From a virus, in the IMG/VR virus record IMGVR_UViG_3300034407_002255, positions 1 through 54,196 of that record: a stretch of 54,196 bases of DNA. One strand, given 5' to 3'. Position 1 is the first letter of the stretch, and the number at the start of each line of letters is the position of its first letter. Shown here one piece after another: positions 1 through 7,261 of the stretch. Under the pieces are notes generated by a model, which did no database searches, had not been told where the DNA came from, and saw only the letters and a program-made list of their open reading frames with translations. The position numbers were made by a program, and so were the translations under genes.

Positions 1-464
1 TGGGGCGAGCGAAAATTCCGATGGTGGTCACAAATCACACATACGATGTGGTTGGTAGTATGTTTCCCCAAAAAGAGATGGGTGGTGGAAGTGGTCTGAA
101 GTATGCAGCTTCTAGTATTGTCTACTTGAGTAAGAAGAAAGAGAAGGACGGTACAGAAGTTATTGGTAATATTGTTCACTGTAAGAATCATAAGAGTCGT
201 TTGACAAAAGAGAACAAGATGGTTGATGTACGATTGACTTATGATGGTGGATTGGACAAGTATTATGGATTATTGGACTTGGCACTGAAGTATGGCATCT
301 TCAAGAGTGTTTCCACTCGTATTGAGCTGCCAGATGGTACGAAAACGTTTGGTAAGACGATCAATAACAATCCAGAGAAGTTCTTTACGGATGATATTAT
401 GAATCAGTTGGATGAAGCAGCGAGAAAAGAGTTCTCGTATGGGGTGTCTGCCGATGAAGAATGA
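1..464 (+). CDS. uvsX: UvsX RecA-like recombinase, C-terminal part (5' end cut by window)
   Basis: C-terminal part of the T4-type strand-exchange protein UvsX, which coats single-stranded DNA and drives homologous pairing in recombination-dependent replication. The frame is open to the left edge ([15 protein letters not shown]), so the ATG at 21 is internal and the gene begins outside the window. Family signals are the NHTYD segment after a hydrophobic strand (RecA core strand near L2), the [10 protein letters not shown] stretch, [12 protein letters not shown], and a C-terminal [14 protein letters not shown] region typical of UvsX. UvsY, its mediator, is encoded far downstream at 48942. The stop overlaps the next gene's start region. 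Identification rests on remembered similarity to T4 UvsX. Confidence 0.9.
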   Translation, partial: GRAKIPMVVTNHTYDVVGSMFPQKEMGGGSGLKYAASSIVYLSKKKEKDGTEVIGNIVHCKNHKSRLTKENKMVDVRLTYDGGLDKYYGLLDLALKYGIFKSVSTRIELPDGTKTFGKTINNNPEKFFTDDIMNQLDEAARKEFSYGVSADEE

Positions 465-1044
465 GGAATGGTGGGTTCCTGGCTACGGAACTGAAAAAGT
501 AGGTCCATTTTTGGAAAGTCTAGTAGGTCTTGCAAGGCCACAGCGTATTCTAGAACTTGGTATGGGTTACACCACACCGTTTCTTTTGAATGGGCTCAAG
601 GAAAATACTGAAGGGTTACTGTGGGATGGTAACTGCGATAAAGACTATCTGGATAAACCGTACAGCCCTAAGTTTGTTGTGGTTGATAACTTGAGTATGG
701 AAGATGATCAAGCGGAAAAACGCATGAGCATTCTGGAAGGTGAGCCTCTGGTAGAATTCATACAGGGTGATATGAAAGATGGTGAGGTAATTAGTCAAAT
801 AGATACTCATGGACCCTATGATCTTGTGTGGGTTGACTGTGGTGGTTGGGAAGAATATAAATTCTTTGCAGAAAACTATTGGCATATGGTAAAGGAGTAC
901 GTTCTGTTTCATTTCACTTACTTTAAAGGTGAACCAAACAAGAATTTAGAAGTTGTTAGTCAGTTACCCGCAGCATTTCGCATGGATATTATTGAGCCAC
1001 ACAAATTTAGGCAGGGTAGTATCACGATGTTACGGAAAGTATGA
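454..1044 (+). CDS. class I SAM-dependent methyltransferase-like protein
   Basis: A 196-residue protein with a Rossmann methyltransferase layout: a glycine motif ILELGMGYT at about residues 32-40 (SAM-binding loop), an acidic strand end VVVDNL near 75-80, and DLVWVDCGG near 123-130 at the motif-IV position. The substrate is unknown. I chose the ATG at 454, which overlaps the uvsX stop (462-464), over a longer in-frame start at 412 that would run deep into uvsX. The stop overlaps the next start as ATGA. It heads a small accessory group with two oxygenase genes. It could be a catalytically inactive Rossmann protein; the fold call is firmer than the activity. Confidence 0.6.
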   Translation: MKNEEWWVPGYGTEKVGPFLESLVGLARPQRILELGMGYTTPFLLNGLKENTEGLLWDGNCDKDYLDKPYSPKFVVVDNLSMEDDQAEKRMSILEGEPLVEFIQGDMKDGEVISQIDTHGPYDLVWVDCGGWEEYKFFAENYWHMVKEYVLFHFTYFKGEPNKNLEVVSQLPAAFRMDIIEPHKFRQGSITMLRKV

Positions 1045-1613
1045 CGATGAGTGATTTCATACGTCAATATGCGAATGCTCTACCTGATGATCTGTGTGAA
1101 ACACTGATTGTGTGGTTTGATTCTGTGGAAGATGTTAAGACTGTCAAGGCTGATCGAATAACTCGTAAGGACGAACAAAAATGGCTGACCTTTGAACAAC
1201 ATAGCGACCTGTATACCAGAGTTCAGAAGCACAAGTATGACATGATGCACAGATACAAGGAAGAGTTTCCGTTTTGCTATCGTGGCGCAAAGAAACTGGT
1301 ATCACCTGATATCAAGGTTCAATGCACACCGCCCTTTGGTGGGGGATTTCATAACTGGCATTCAGAGGTAAGTCACTATGAAAACATGGATCGTTGTTTG
1401 GTGTGGTCGTTCTACTTGAATGATGTGGATATTGATGAAGGAGAGACAGAATTTTTGTATGAGAAACTAAGAGTTCGTCCAAGAAAAGGTTTAGGAGTAA
1501 TGTTTCCTGCCGGTTGGACGTTTCAGCATCGTGGAAACCCTGTACACACTGCTGATAAGTATATGCTTACGGGGTGGTGGCACTATCCAACAGAGAAAGG
1601 ATACTACAAGTGA
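1041..1613 (+). CDS. Fe(II)/2-oxoglutarate-dependent oxygenase (prolyl-4-hydroxylase-like)
   Basis: A 190-residue protein with the double-stranded beta-helix signature of Fe(II)/2OG oxygenases. H107-S-E109 in FHNWHSEV would give the first two iron ligands (HxE instead of the commoner HxD), H163 in TFQHRG the distal histidine, and K173 or R164 could bind the 2OG carboxylate. The spacing, the LVWSFYLND strand and GLGVMFPAGW before the distal His match the P4H-like family. The substrate is unknown; phage relatives are suspected to hydroxylate proteins or modified bases. Start overlaps the previous stop (ATGA at 1041). The C-terminus ends shortly after the second beta sheet. Confidence 0.75.
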   Translation: MTMSDFIRQYANALPDDLCETLIVWFDSVEDVKTVKADRITRKDEQKWLTFEQHSDLYTRVQKHKYDMMHRYKEEFPFCYRGAKKLVSPDIKVQCTPPFGGGFHNWHSEVSHYENMDRCLVWSFYLNDVDIDEGETEFLYEKLRVRPRKGLGVMFPAGWTFQHRGNPVHTADKYMLTGWWHYPTEKGYYK

Positions 1614-1867
1614 TTGGTGAGACAGTTAGTTATCTGAATGAATATGAAGAGAAAGTTACCGGCAAGGTAACAGATATCAGTTCGGATAGATTTGATGATG
1701 TGAAGTGGTTGGTTATGGGAGATGGTGAAATAGCCAGACCTCATTACTGGTCCAAGAAGAAAAAGTCCTACGAGCCCGTAAAGGACAAGGACATGGACTC
1801 TATTTACCTTGAGGTGAAAGGTAGGAGAAGTTACGAGTTCATTTATTTGAATGAGGTATTACTATGA
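1610..1867 (+). CDS. small conserved-type hypothetical protein
   Basis: An 85-residue protein beginning MIGETVSYLNEYEE if the GTG at 1610 is used. That GTG overlaps the oxygenase stop (GTGA) and has AAAGGA at 1596-1601 eight bases upstream, so I prefer it to the ATG at 1574 inside the oxygenase gene. The protein is charged and lysine-rich (WSKKKKSYEPVKDKD) with no membrane segment or recognised motif. The stop overlaps the next gene as ATGA, so it belongs to the same transcription unit. Function unknown. Confidence 0.6.
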   Translation: MIGETVSYLNEYEEKVTGKVTDISSDRFDDVKWLVMGDGEIARPHYWSKKKKSYEPVKDKDMDSIYLEVKGRRSYEFIYLNEVLL

Positions 1868-2241
1868 AAACAAAGATGATGACAGAGGAAGATCAGAAAG
1901 CTGTTGCGAAGATGATCGAAAATGGATATGTGTTGACAGATGAAGTAGATACAGAACTTCCAACTGCAATTGATAATCCCGATACGAAAGCTGAGATGGC
2001 AATTCCATACGGAACACCAGATAAAGAAATTAAACTGCACAAGCGATCTCTAAAACAGCTGTTGGCGGAAAGAGCAAGCTGGGAAAAGAAGTTTACAGTT
2101 CGTAATGGTGGTATGCGAGGCCTTCCCCAGAGTGTTCGTAAGAGAATTGAACGTTTGGAGAAAGTTATCAACTATAAATCAGAAATTTTGAAAAGGGCAA
2201 TCGAAGAAAATGAGTCTGGCAGCGTTAGCAAAGAGTCTTAA
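1864..2241 (+). CDS. hypothetical protein with basic C-terminal helix region
   Basis: A 125-residue protein of unknown function. The N-terminus (MKTKMMTEEDQKAVAKMIENGYVL) looks helical and the middle is acidic. From about residue 60 on it is rich in Lys/Arg and Leu (KRSLKQLLAERASWEKKF, RKRIERLEKVINYKSEILKRAI), suggesting a long amphipathic or coiled-coil helix. No catalytic motif or signal peptide is seen. Start overlaps the preceding stop by four bases, and its 3' end overlaps the start of the next oxygenase gene by 32 bases, so translation of the group is probably coupled. Confidence 0.6.
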   Translation: MKTKMMTEEDQKAVAKMIENGYVLTDEVDTELPTAIDNPDTKAEMAIPYGTPDKEIKLHKRSLKQLLAERASWEKKFTVRNGGMRGLPQSVRKRIERLEKVINYKSEILKRAIEENESGSVSKES

Positions 2242-2905
2242 GCCTTCAACACAGTTTGATAGGCATCCCCTGTCAAAACAATTTTCAGAGAAGTTTCCAA
2301 TCATAACTCTTGATTTGGAAGAAATGGCTGATAGAAAAGTTCATGAAGACCAAGATATGTCGTTAAACGAAAATCTTGAACGTCAAATTCGAGAACATGG
2401 CGATAGACAACAAAAGAGAACGAATGTCAAGGCATCTATGACCGATTGGTATATGCAAGATACCAGTAAGGGGTTTCAGTGGGTGTGTAATCATGCAATG
2501 ATGTTAGCATCAGAGAACAATCCTCAAAATTTAGACATGATACCGTATGATTGTTGGGGAGCAATCTATCGTGAGGGTGATTATACGGTTATGCACAACC
2601 ACTGGCCCCACCTCTGGAGTTTTGTTTACTATGTCAACTGTCCAGATGGATCAGCACCGCTGTTATTTGATAGATGCCTTCATCCCGGCAAAGGTATTGA
2701 ACGTGTGGTTCCAAAAAGAGGACTTATGGTTTTATTTCCTGGCTGGGTGCATCATTCTGTACCAAAACATATAGGTGAAGACCGAATTGTGGTTGCTGGT
2801 AACCTCTCTATGAACCCATTTTCGCATTTAAAGACGTTAGAGGACCGTGGATTGGGTCAATGGCGGTCTGTTTATGGGTCTAGAGGAAATACTCAAAGAT
2901 TATAA
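2210..2905 (+). CDS. putative 2OG-Fe(II) oxygenase (PF13759-like)
   Basis: A 231-residue protein resembling the 2OG-FeII_Oxy_5 type common in marine phages. H129-N-H131 in YTVMHNHWPHLWSFVYYV corresponds to the family's HxH metal motif before the SGVYYV-type strand. H181/H182 in LFPGWVHHSV is the distal ligand, and R192 in EDRIVVAGN the likely 2OG-binding arginine. The usual SG of SGVYYV is replaced by SF, a small deviation. The N-terminal 100 residues are less conserved and probably cap the fold. Substrate unknown. It overlaps the upstream gene by 32 bases. A similar gene sits at 49936, so the phage carries two members of this subfamily. Confidence 0.7.
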   Translation: MSLAALAKSLKPSTQFDRHPLSKQFSEKFPIITLDLEEMADRKVHEDQDMSLNENLERQIREHGDRQQKRTNVKASMTDWYMQDTSKGFQWVCNHAMMLASENNPQNLDMIPYDCWGAIYREGDYTVMHNHWPHLWSFVYYVNCPDGSAPLLFDRCLHPGKGIERVVPKRGLMVLFPGWVHHSVPKHIGEDRIVVAGNLSMNPFSHLKTLEDRGLGQWRSVYGSRGNTQRL

Positions 2906-2907
2906 TT

Positions 2908-2915
2908 ACTAAATA
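2908..2915 (+). promoter_or_regulatory. weak late-promoter-like octamer ACTAAATA
   Basis: ACTAAATA lies between the oxygenase stop and the small gene at 2925. It keeps the TAAATA half of the late consensus but not the first two bases, and it is only nine bases from the ATG. A similar variant precedes gp20. It may be a weak promoter or chance. Confidence 0.3.
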
Positions 2916-2924
2916 AAATCTACC

Positions 2925-3107
2925 ATGTCAGTAAAATACAAAATTATCCGTAGGGATATAGTATGTGATAATATGGATGGAAATGTAGCGCAAGAAACTT
3001 TAGCTCAATTGCGTGATTGTAACCCCGATATTGAATATGAAGTCATTAAATATGACTTTATACCACCTGAAGCCAAACGAATGGGGCGTGATCCAGACTT
3101 ACATTAA
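2925..3107 (+). CDS. small hypothetical protein
   Basis: A 60-residue soluble protein (MSVKYKIIRRDIV ... GRDPDLH) with no recognised domain. It sits alone between an oxygenase gene and the gp5 late promoter. The ATG at 2925 lacks a clear Shine-Dalgarno sequence. The sequence has a plausible beta-strand, helix, beta-strand pattern and ordinary phage codon use, which is the main support for it being real. Function unknown. Confidence 0.45.
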   Translation: MSVKYKIIRRDIVCDNMDGNVAQETLAQLRDCNPDIEYEVIKYDFIPPEAKRMGRDPDLH

Positions 3108-3111
3108 TCGT

Positions 3112-3119
3112 TATAAATA
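3112..3119 (+). promoter_or_regulatory. late promoter TATAAATA before gp5
   Basis: Perfect match to the T4 late promoter octamer, 20 bases before the gp5 ATG, with an AAAGGA ribosome site between them (about 3126-3131). In T4 this element is read by gp55-bound RNA polymerase with its start about six bases downstream. A gp55 homologue is encoded at 52557. Confidence 0.8.
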
Positions 3120-3139
3120 ATTCTGAAAAGGATTATTTT

Positions 3140-4606
3140 ATGACAGACACAATTAATTTTATGGGCCTGGATGGGTTTGCCTGGTTTGTTGGTGTAGTAG
3201 AGGATAGAAATGATCCCGAGCAACTTGGTCGTGTTCGGGTTCGTTGTCTTGGGTGGCATACTGAAGATTTGAGTGCATTACCTACAGCAGAGTTGCCGTG
3301 GGCCCATGTCATGCATCCTGTAACTGACCCATCTATGCACGGTATGGGAACAACGCCCTCATTTCTTTTAGAGGGTGGATGGGTAGTTGGATTCTTTCGA
3401 GATACAGAGTATCAACAACCAGTTATTATTGGAACGCTACCTGGCGTGCCTCTCAACCCTGCTGATCATAAAAGAGGATTTAATGACCCTCGACATATGG
3501 ACTCGACTCAAATAAACTTTGCTGGTAAAAAACAATACGCAAAGGAAGATAAGGGCGGGAAAGTATATAATCCCGGCGAGGATGGCGGAACCATTGAGGA
3601 TTACAATCCAGCATACTCTCAACAATCATATGGCCCATATCCACTAGGCGGCGATGATGGTAAGGGCGGTAAGTTTAGTAGGTCATCTGGACATACCATT
3701 AAAGAATCAGACACAAACAGACTCGCCAGGAACGGTGGTCATGCTGTATTGAGTTCTAAAGATATAGATTATGATCCCGAAACTGCTCCTCAAGGTAGGA
3801 CCAAAGATGTTTTTGTTGCTTTATATGAGCCAGATGCTGAAAATGGTAATGATATTATTGGCAATAAGGTAGGTAACAAACAACATACTGTGGATGCATC
3901 AAGAACAGTTGACTCTATCAATACAGATGTAAATGAGAATAAATGGGTAGAGCCAAGTACCACATCCCCATCCTCAAATGGTAATCCCAGATATGACACA
4001 AAATATCCGTACAATCATGTATTTGAAACAGAGAGCGGTCATATCAAAGAGTATGACGATACTCCAAACGCAGAGCGTATCCATGAGTATCACAAGTCAG
4101 GAACATTTTACGAGATAGACACAGATGGCAACAAACAAACCCGTATAGTAGGAAACAATTATGAGGTAATTGCGGGAACTAATTTCGTCAACGTCAAGGG
4201 AGATGTAAATCTAACCATCGACTCAAATTGTAAAACGTATATTAAAGGTGATTGGGATATACAAGTTGACGGCAACAAAACTGAGCTCATAAAAGGTAGT
4301 CACTCGAAAACTGTCAATCAAAATCATACTGAAGTGGTATCTGGCACACAAACATCAACCATTGCTGGAGCGGTAACAGAGTCTTACAGTTCATCACTCA
4401 ACACAACCATTGTTGGCACAACTGGAATATTACATCAAGACGTTGCCACATATCACTATGTTGATGATTTCAAAGAAAAGATCGACAAAGATCATTATAT
4501 TGACAAAGAGGGCGGAAAGGTTGATCATACTCATCCGGTTAGCCCACCAAGAACATCTGGTGAGGAACCAGTAGAGGGTCTATTAGAAATAGATGATGTG
4601 TTATGA
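3140..4606 (+). CDS. gp5: gp5-like baseplate hub / tail spike protein without lysozyme domain
   Basis: A 488-residue central baseplate spike protein. Residues about 10-100 form the gp5/VgrG OB-fold: FVGVVEDRNDPEQLGRVRVR, then WVVGFFRDTEYQQPVIIGTLPG. The C-terminal third (about 290-430) is a run of short strands such as GNKQTRIVGNNYEVIAG and GDVNLTIDSN, the gp5C triple-stranded beta-helix needle that punctures the outer membrane. T4 gp5 (575 residues) has a lysozyme domain between these parts; here a Gly/Asp/Ser-rich linker (about 120-230) takes its place with no lysozyme-like motif. It is the first gene of the baseplate operon and overlaps the next gene by ATGA. Confidence 0.85.
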   Translation: MTDTINFMGLDGFAWFVGVVEDRNDPEQLGRVRVRCLGWHTEDLSALPTAELPWAHVMHPVTDPSMHGMGTTPSFLLEGGWVVGFFRDTEYQQPVIIGTLPGVPLNPADHKRGFNDPRHMDSTQINFAGKKQYAKEDKGGKVYNPGEDGGTIEDYNPAYSQQSYGPYPLGGDDGKGGKFSRSSGHTIKESDTNRLARNGGHAVLSSKDIDYDPETAPQGRTKDVFVALYEPDAENGNDIIGNKVGNKQHTVDASRTVDSINTDVNENKWVEPSTTSPSSNGNPRYDTKYPYNHVFETESGHIKEYDDTPNAERIHEYHKSGTFYEIDTDGNKQTRIVGNNYEVIAGTNFVNVKGDVNLTIDSNCKTYIKGDWDIQVDGNKTELIKGSHSKTVNQNHTEVVSGTQTSTIAGAVTESYSSSLNTTIVGTTGILHQDVATYHYVDDFKEKIDKDHYIDKEGGKVDHTHPVSPPRTSGEEPVEGLLEIDDVL

Positions 4607-4842
4607 TAATAAGAAAAAAAAGTTTAGTTACGGTTGACATACTGTACTGGATGCCTGATTATGAAAACATATTGCAGCAGTTCATTTGGCAAACTAAGGA
4701 TGTTGTGCCAGACATACCAAGGGTGCATAAATTCTTAAATTATTGGCATGACAATATTGATGCGGTCATATCAGAGGTAAAGGTTGCTGATACTACAGAT
4801 CATAGTTATCTACCAGTGAAGGATGTGTATACTTTACGGTAA
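4603..4842 (+). CDS. conserved-type hypothetical protein between gp5 and gp25
   Basis: A 79-residue soluble protein containing DILYWMPDYENILQQFIWQ and PRVHKFLNYWHDNIDAVI. Small proteins of this kind are, as I recall, found beside gp5 in marine T4-like phages, hinting at a baseplate assembly role. It starts inside the gp5 stop (ATGATAA), so translation is coupled to gp5, and the gp25 late promoter follows right after it. No catalytic motif is visible. Function unproven. Confidence 0.65.
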   Translation: MIIRKKSLVTVDILYWMPDYENILQQFIWQTKDVVPDIPRVHKFLNYWHDNIDAVISEVKVADTTDHSYLPVKDVYTLR

Positions 4843-4846
4843 ACCT

Positions 4847-4854
4847 TATAAATA
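4847..4854 (+). promoter_or_regulatory. late promoter TATAAATA before gp25
   Basis: Perfect late octamer 24 bases upstream of the gp25 ATG at 4879, in the short gap after the 79-residue gene. It likely drives gp25, gp6 and the giant gp7-position gene, which follow with almost no spacing. Confidence 0.8.
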
Positions 4855-4878
4855 AACAAAACCCCTTTTGGAGTGGTG

Positions 4879-5346
4879 ATGGCTACCATAACTAAAACAC
4901 AAAGTTTCAAAGATTTAACTGGATTGAGAGATGCAGAAGGAACTAACGATTCAAATCTCAACGGTAGACAGTATAGAGATTTAGATTTGTTTTTTACAAA
5001 ACGATCAAGAGATAAAGATGTTAATGTTCTTTCAAATGTGACTGCGATTAAACGATCTGTTAGAAACCTTGTGTTGACTAATTTTTATGAAAAACCTTTT
5101 CACCCAGAGATAGGCTCTGGTGTGAGAGAGTTGTTGTTTGAAAATGCAAACCCGTTAACATCTATAGCAATAAGTCAATCAATAACCGATGTTATAAACA
5201 ATTATGAACCACGAGCAAGACTTAATAGTGTTACAGTTTTTGACAACATTGATGCGAATGAGTATGAAGTTACCGTAAATTTCACTGTTGTAAATGGACC
5301 TCCAGAAAATGTTGAATTATCACTGACAATGGAGTTACTACGATAA
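4879..5346 (+). CDS. gp25: gp25-like baseplate wedge protein
   Basis: A 155-residue baseplate wedge subunit that with gp6 forms the wedge core and primes sheath polymerisation. Family marks: NVTAIKRSVRNLVLTNFYEKPFHPEIGSGVRELLFEN, then the EPR motif in INNYEPRARL, then a beta-rich tail. T4 gp25 is 132 residues; the extra length is N-terminal. The ATG at 4879 with GGAG at 4870-4873 is preferred over two in-frame GTG codons just before it. The Pfam name 'gp25-like lysozyme' is historical and no hydrolase activity is implied. Stop and gp6 start overlap as TAATG. Confidence 0.93.
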   Translation: MATITKTQSFKDLTGLRDAEGTNDSNLNGRQYRDLDLFFTKRSRDKDVNVLSNVTAIKRSVRNLVLTNFYEKPFHPEIGSGVRELLFENANPLTSIAISQSITDVINNYEPRARLNSVTVFDNIDANEYEVTVNFTVVNGPPENVELSLTMELLR

Positions 5347-7259
5347 TGGCAAACAATCAAAAATTAGAGATCACAGGCCTTGATTTTGACACGATTAAAG
5401 ACAATCTCAAGACTTACATGAAAAATCAACAACAATTTCTTGATTATGATTTTGAGGGATCAGGCATCAATGCTCTTCTTGATGTATTAGCCTATAATAC
5501 ACATTATCTAGGGTTCCATGCGAATATGTTGGCAAATGAGATGTTCATTGATACGGCGCAGTTGCGATCAAGTGTCGTCTCTCATGCAAAAACACTGGGA
5601 TACGTTCCTCGTTCTGTGAGAGCTCCAAAGGCGAACGTTAATGTCACGTTAAATGATCGTGCCCTTGCAACTGCAACGATGAATGCTGGACAAGTCTTTA
5701 CCACCACCATAGACAACGTTGAATATCAGTTTGTTACAGTTGCAGATTTTAGCGCAACTCAAACTGGAACGAACCTAGTATTCTCTGACATTCCAATTTA
5801 CGAGGGCACATATGTAACGACTCGATACACAGTGGACACATCTGATGTTAATCAAAGATTTTTGATAACTTCAAATCAAGCGGACACAACAACCTTATCT
5901 GTTCAAGTTCAAAACTCAAGTTCAGATTCAACTACGGAAACCTACAATTTAGCAACTGATATCACCCAACTTACTGGTAGTAGTGTTGTTTATTTTTTGC
6001 AAGAGGTAGAGGATGGTTTGTTTGAGGTTTATTTTGGAGACGGTGTGGTTAGTAAAGCGGTAAGTGACGGGAACATAGTTATTCTCAAATATGTCGTCAC
6101 AAATATCGCAGAGGCAAATGGCGCATTTTCATTTACTAACTCTGGTGCGATAGACACGGTAACTGACGTTACAACAACAACTATGGCAGCTGCATCGGGC
6201 GGTGCTGCAGCAGAAAGCACACAGTCTATCAAATTGTCTGCTCCTCTTGATTACGCATCACAAGGTAGGTGTGTCACCACGAATGATTATAAAGTGTATG
6301 TTCAAAAGTTTTATCCTCAAGCAACTGCCGTTCAAATTTTTGGTGGAGAAAATGGATCGTTCGATTCAAGTCTTGGGGTTGTGTCAACACCAGACTATGG
6401 TAAGGTTTTTATTTCAGTCAGAAATAATTTAGGCACTAATTTAACAACAGATGAGAAGGCAACTTTAGTATCAGATTTGAGTCCATACACAGTGGCCTCT
6501 ATAACACCAGTTGTCGTTGACCCAGATTTTATTTATTTATTTTTAACAGTTTCTTTCAAATTTAATTCTCTTGCAACGACAAAGACAAAAGATACTTTGG
6601 TGACAGAGGTTACGAAAGCATTAACCACATATAATACAAATGAGTTAACAAAATTTGATGTTATTTTTAGACACTCACAATTATTAAGACAAATTGGTGA
6701 TGTTGATGGCTCGATTACGAGCATAACTGTCTCACCTCTTGTGGTTAAGTATTTTACTCCAACAATATCTACAACTGAAGCAAAATCTTACAACCTGTAT
6801 TTTAACAATGAGTTGTTCAATCCTCACAGCGGTCACAATGCGGGTGCTGGTGGAATATTGTCTTCAACAGGGTTTAAGGTTAGTGGTGAAACTAATGAAC
6901 AATTTTTTGATGACGATGGTGAAGGGAATGTAAGATTATATTATTTGACAGGTGGGACTCGAAACTACACAAATTCTACGGCTGGTACAATAAACTATAA
7001 AACAGGTGAGGTGAATATTAGTTCTCTAATCATTACTGCAATATCCGATATCAATAGTGTGGCGCAAACTCAAATTCGTATCACTGTAGTGCCAAACTCA
7101 AATGATATTGTTGCATTGAGAAACCAAGTTTTAGAACTCGATGTTACAAATTCAACAGTAACAGGAGCTGTTGATAATGTCGCAGTTGGAGATGAAGGAG
7201 GTGCGGCAACGTATAGTGCTTCCGGCGCAACCGTAAGTACATCAGGGACGAGTTATTAA
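5346..7259 (+). CDS. gp6: gp6-like baseplate wedge protein
   Basis: A 637-residue wedge protein (T4 gp6 is 660) that dimerises to form the inner ring of the baseplate. The N-terminus is diagnostic: ITGLDFDTIKDNLKTYMKN, FEGSGINALLDVLAYNTHYLGFHANMLANEMFIDTA and SVVSHAKTLGYVPRS. The middle resembles the J-type baseplate fold (DYASQGRCVTTNDYKVYVQKFYPQA), and the C-terminal third is beta-rich and probably peripheral. It is translationally coupled to gp25 and separated from the next gene by two bases. No anomalies seen. Confidence 0.93.
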   Translation: MANNQKLEITGLDFDTIKDNLKTYMKNQQQFLDYDFEGSGINALLDVLAYNTHYLGFHANMLANEMFIDTAQLRSSVVSHAKTLGYVPRSVRAPKANVNVTLNDRALATATMNAGQVFTTTIDNVEYQFVTVADFSATQTGTNLVFSDIPIYEGTYVTTRYTVDTSDVNQRFLITSNQADTTTLSVQVQNSSSDSTTETYNLATDITQLTGSSVVYFLQEVEDGLFEVYFGDGVVSKAVSDGNIVILKYVVTNIAEANGAFSFTNSGAIDTVTDVTTTTMAAASGGAAAESTQSIKLSAPLDYASQGRCVTTNDYKVYVQKFYPQATAVQIFGGENGSFDSSLGVVSTPDYGKVFISVRNNLGTNLTTDEKATLVSDLSPYTVASITPVVVDPDFIYLFLTVSFKFNSLATTKTKDTLVTEVTKALTTYNTNELTKFDVIFRHSQLLRQIGDVDGSITSITVSPLVVKYFTPTISTTEAKSYNLYFNNELFNPHSGHNAGAGGILSSTGFKVSGETNEQFFDDDGEGNVRLYYLTGGTRNYTNSTAGTINYKTGEVNISSLIITAISDINSVAQTQIRITVVPNSNDIVALRNQVLELDVTNSTVTGAVDNVAVGDEGGAATYSASGATVSTSGTSY

Positions 7260-7261
7260 CA

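Noticed and set aside
4879-5346. gp25 read as a lysozyme
   Set aside because: The family's database name suggests lysozyme, but this wedge subunit has the EPR structural motif and no evidence for a hydrolase site.
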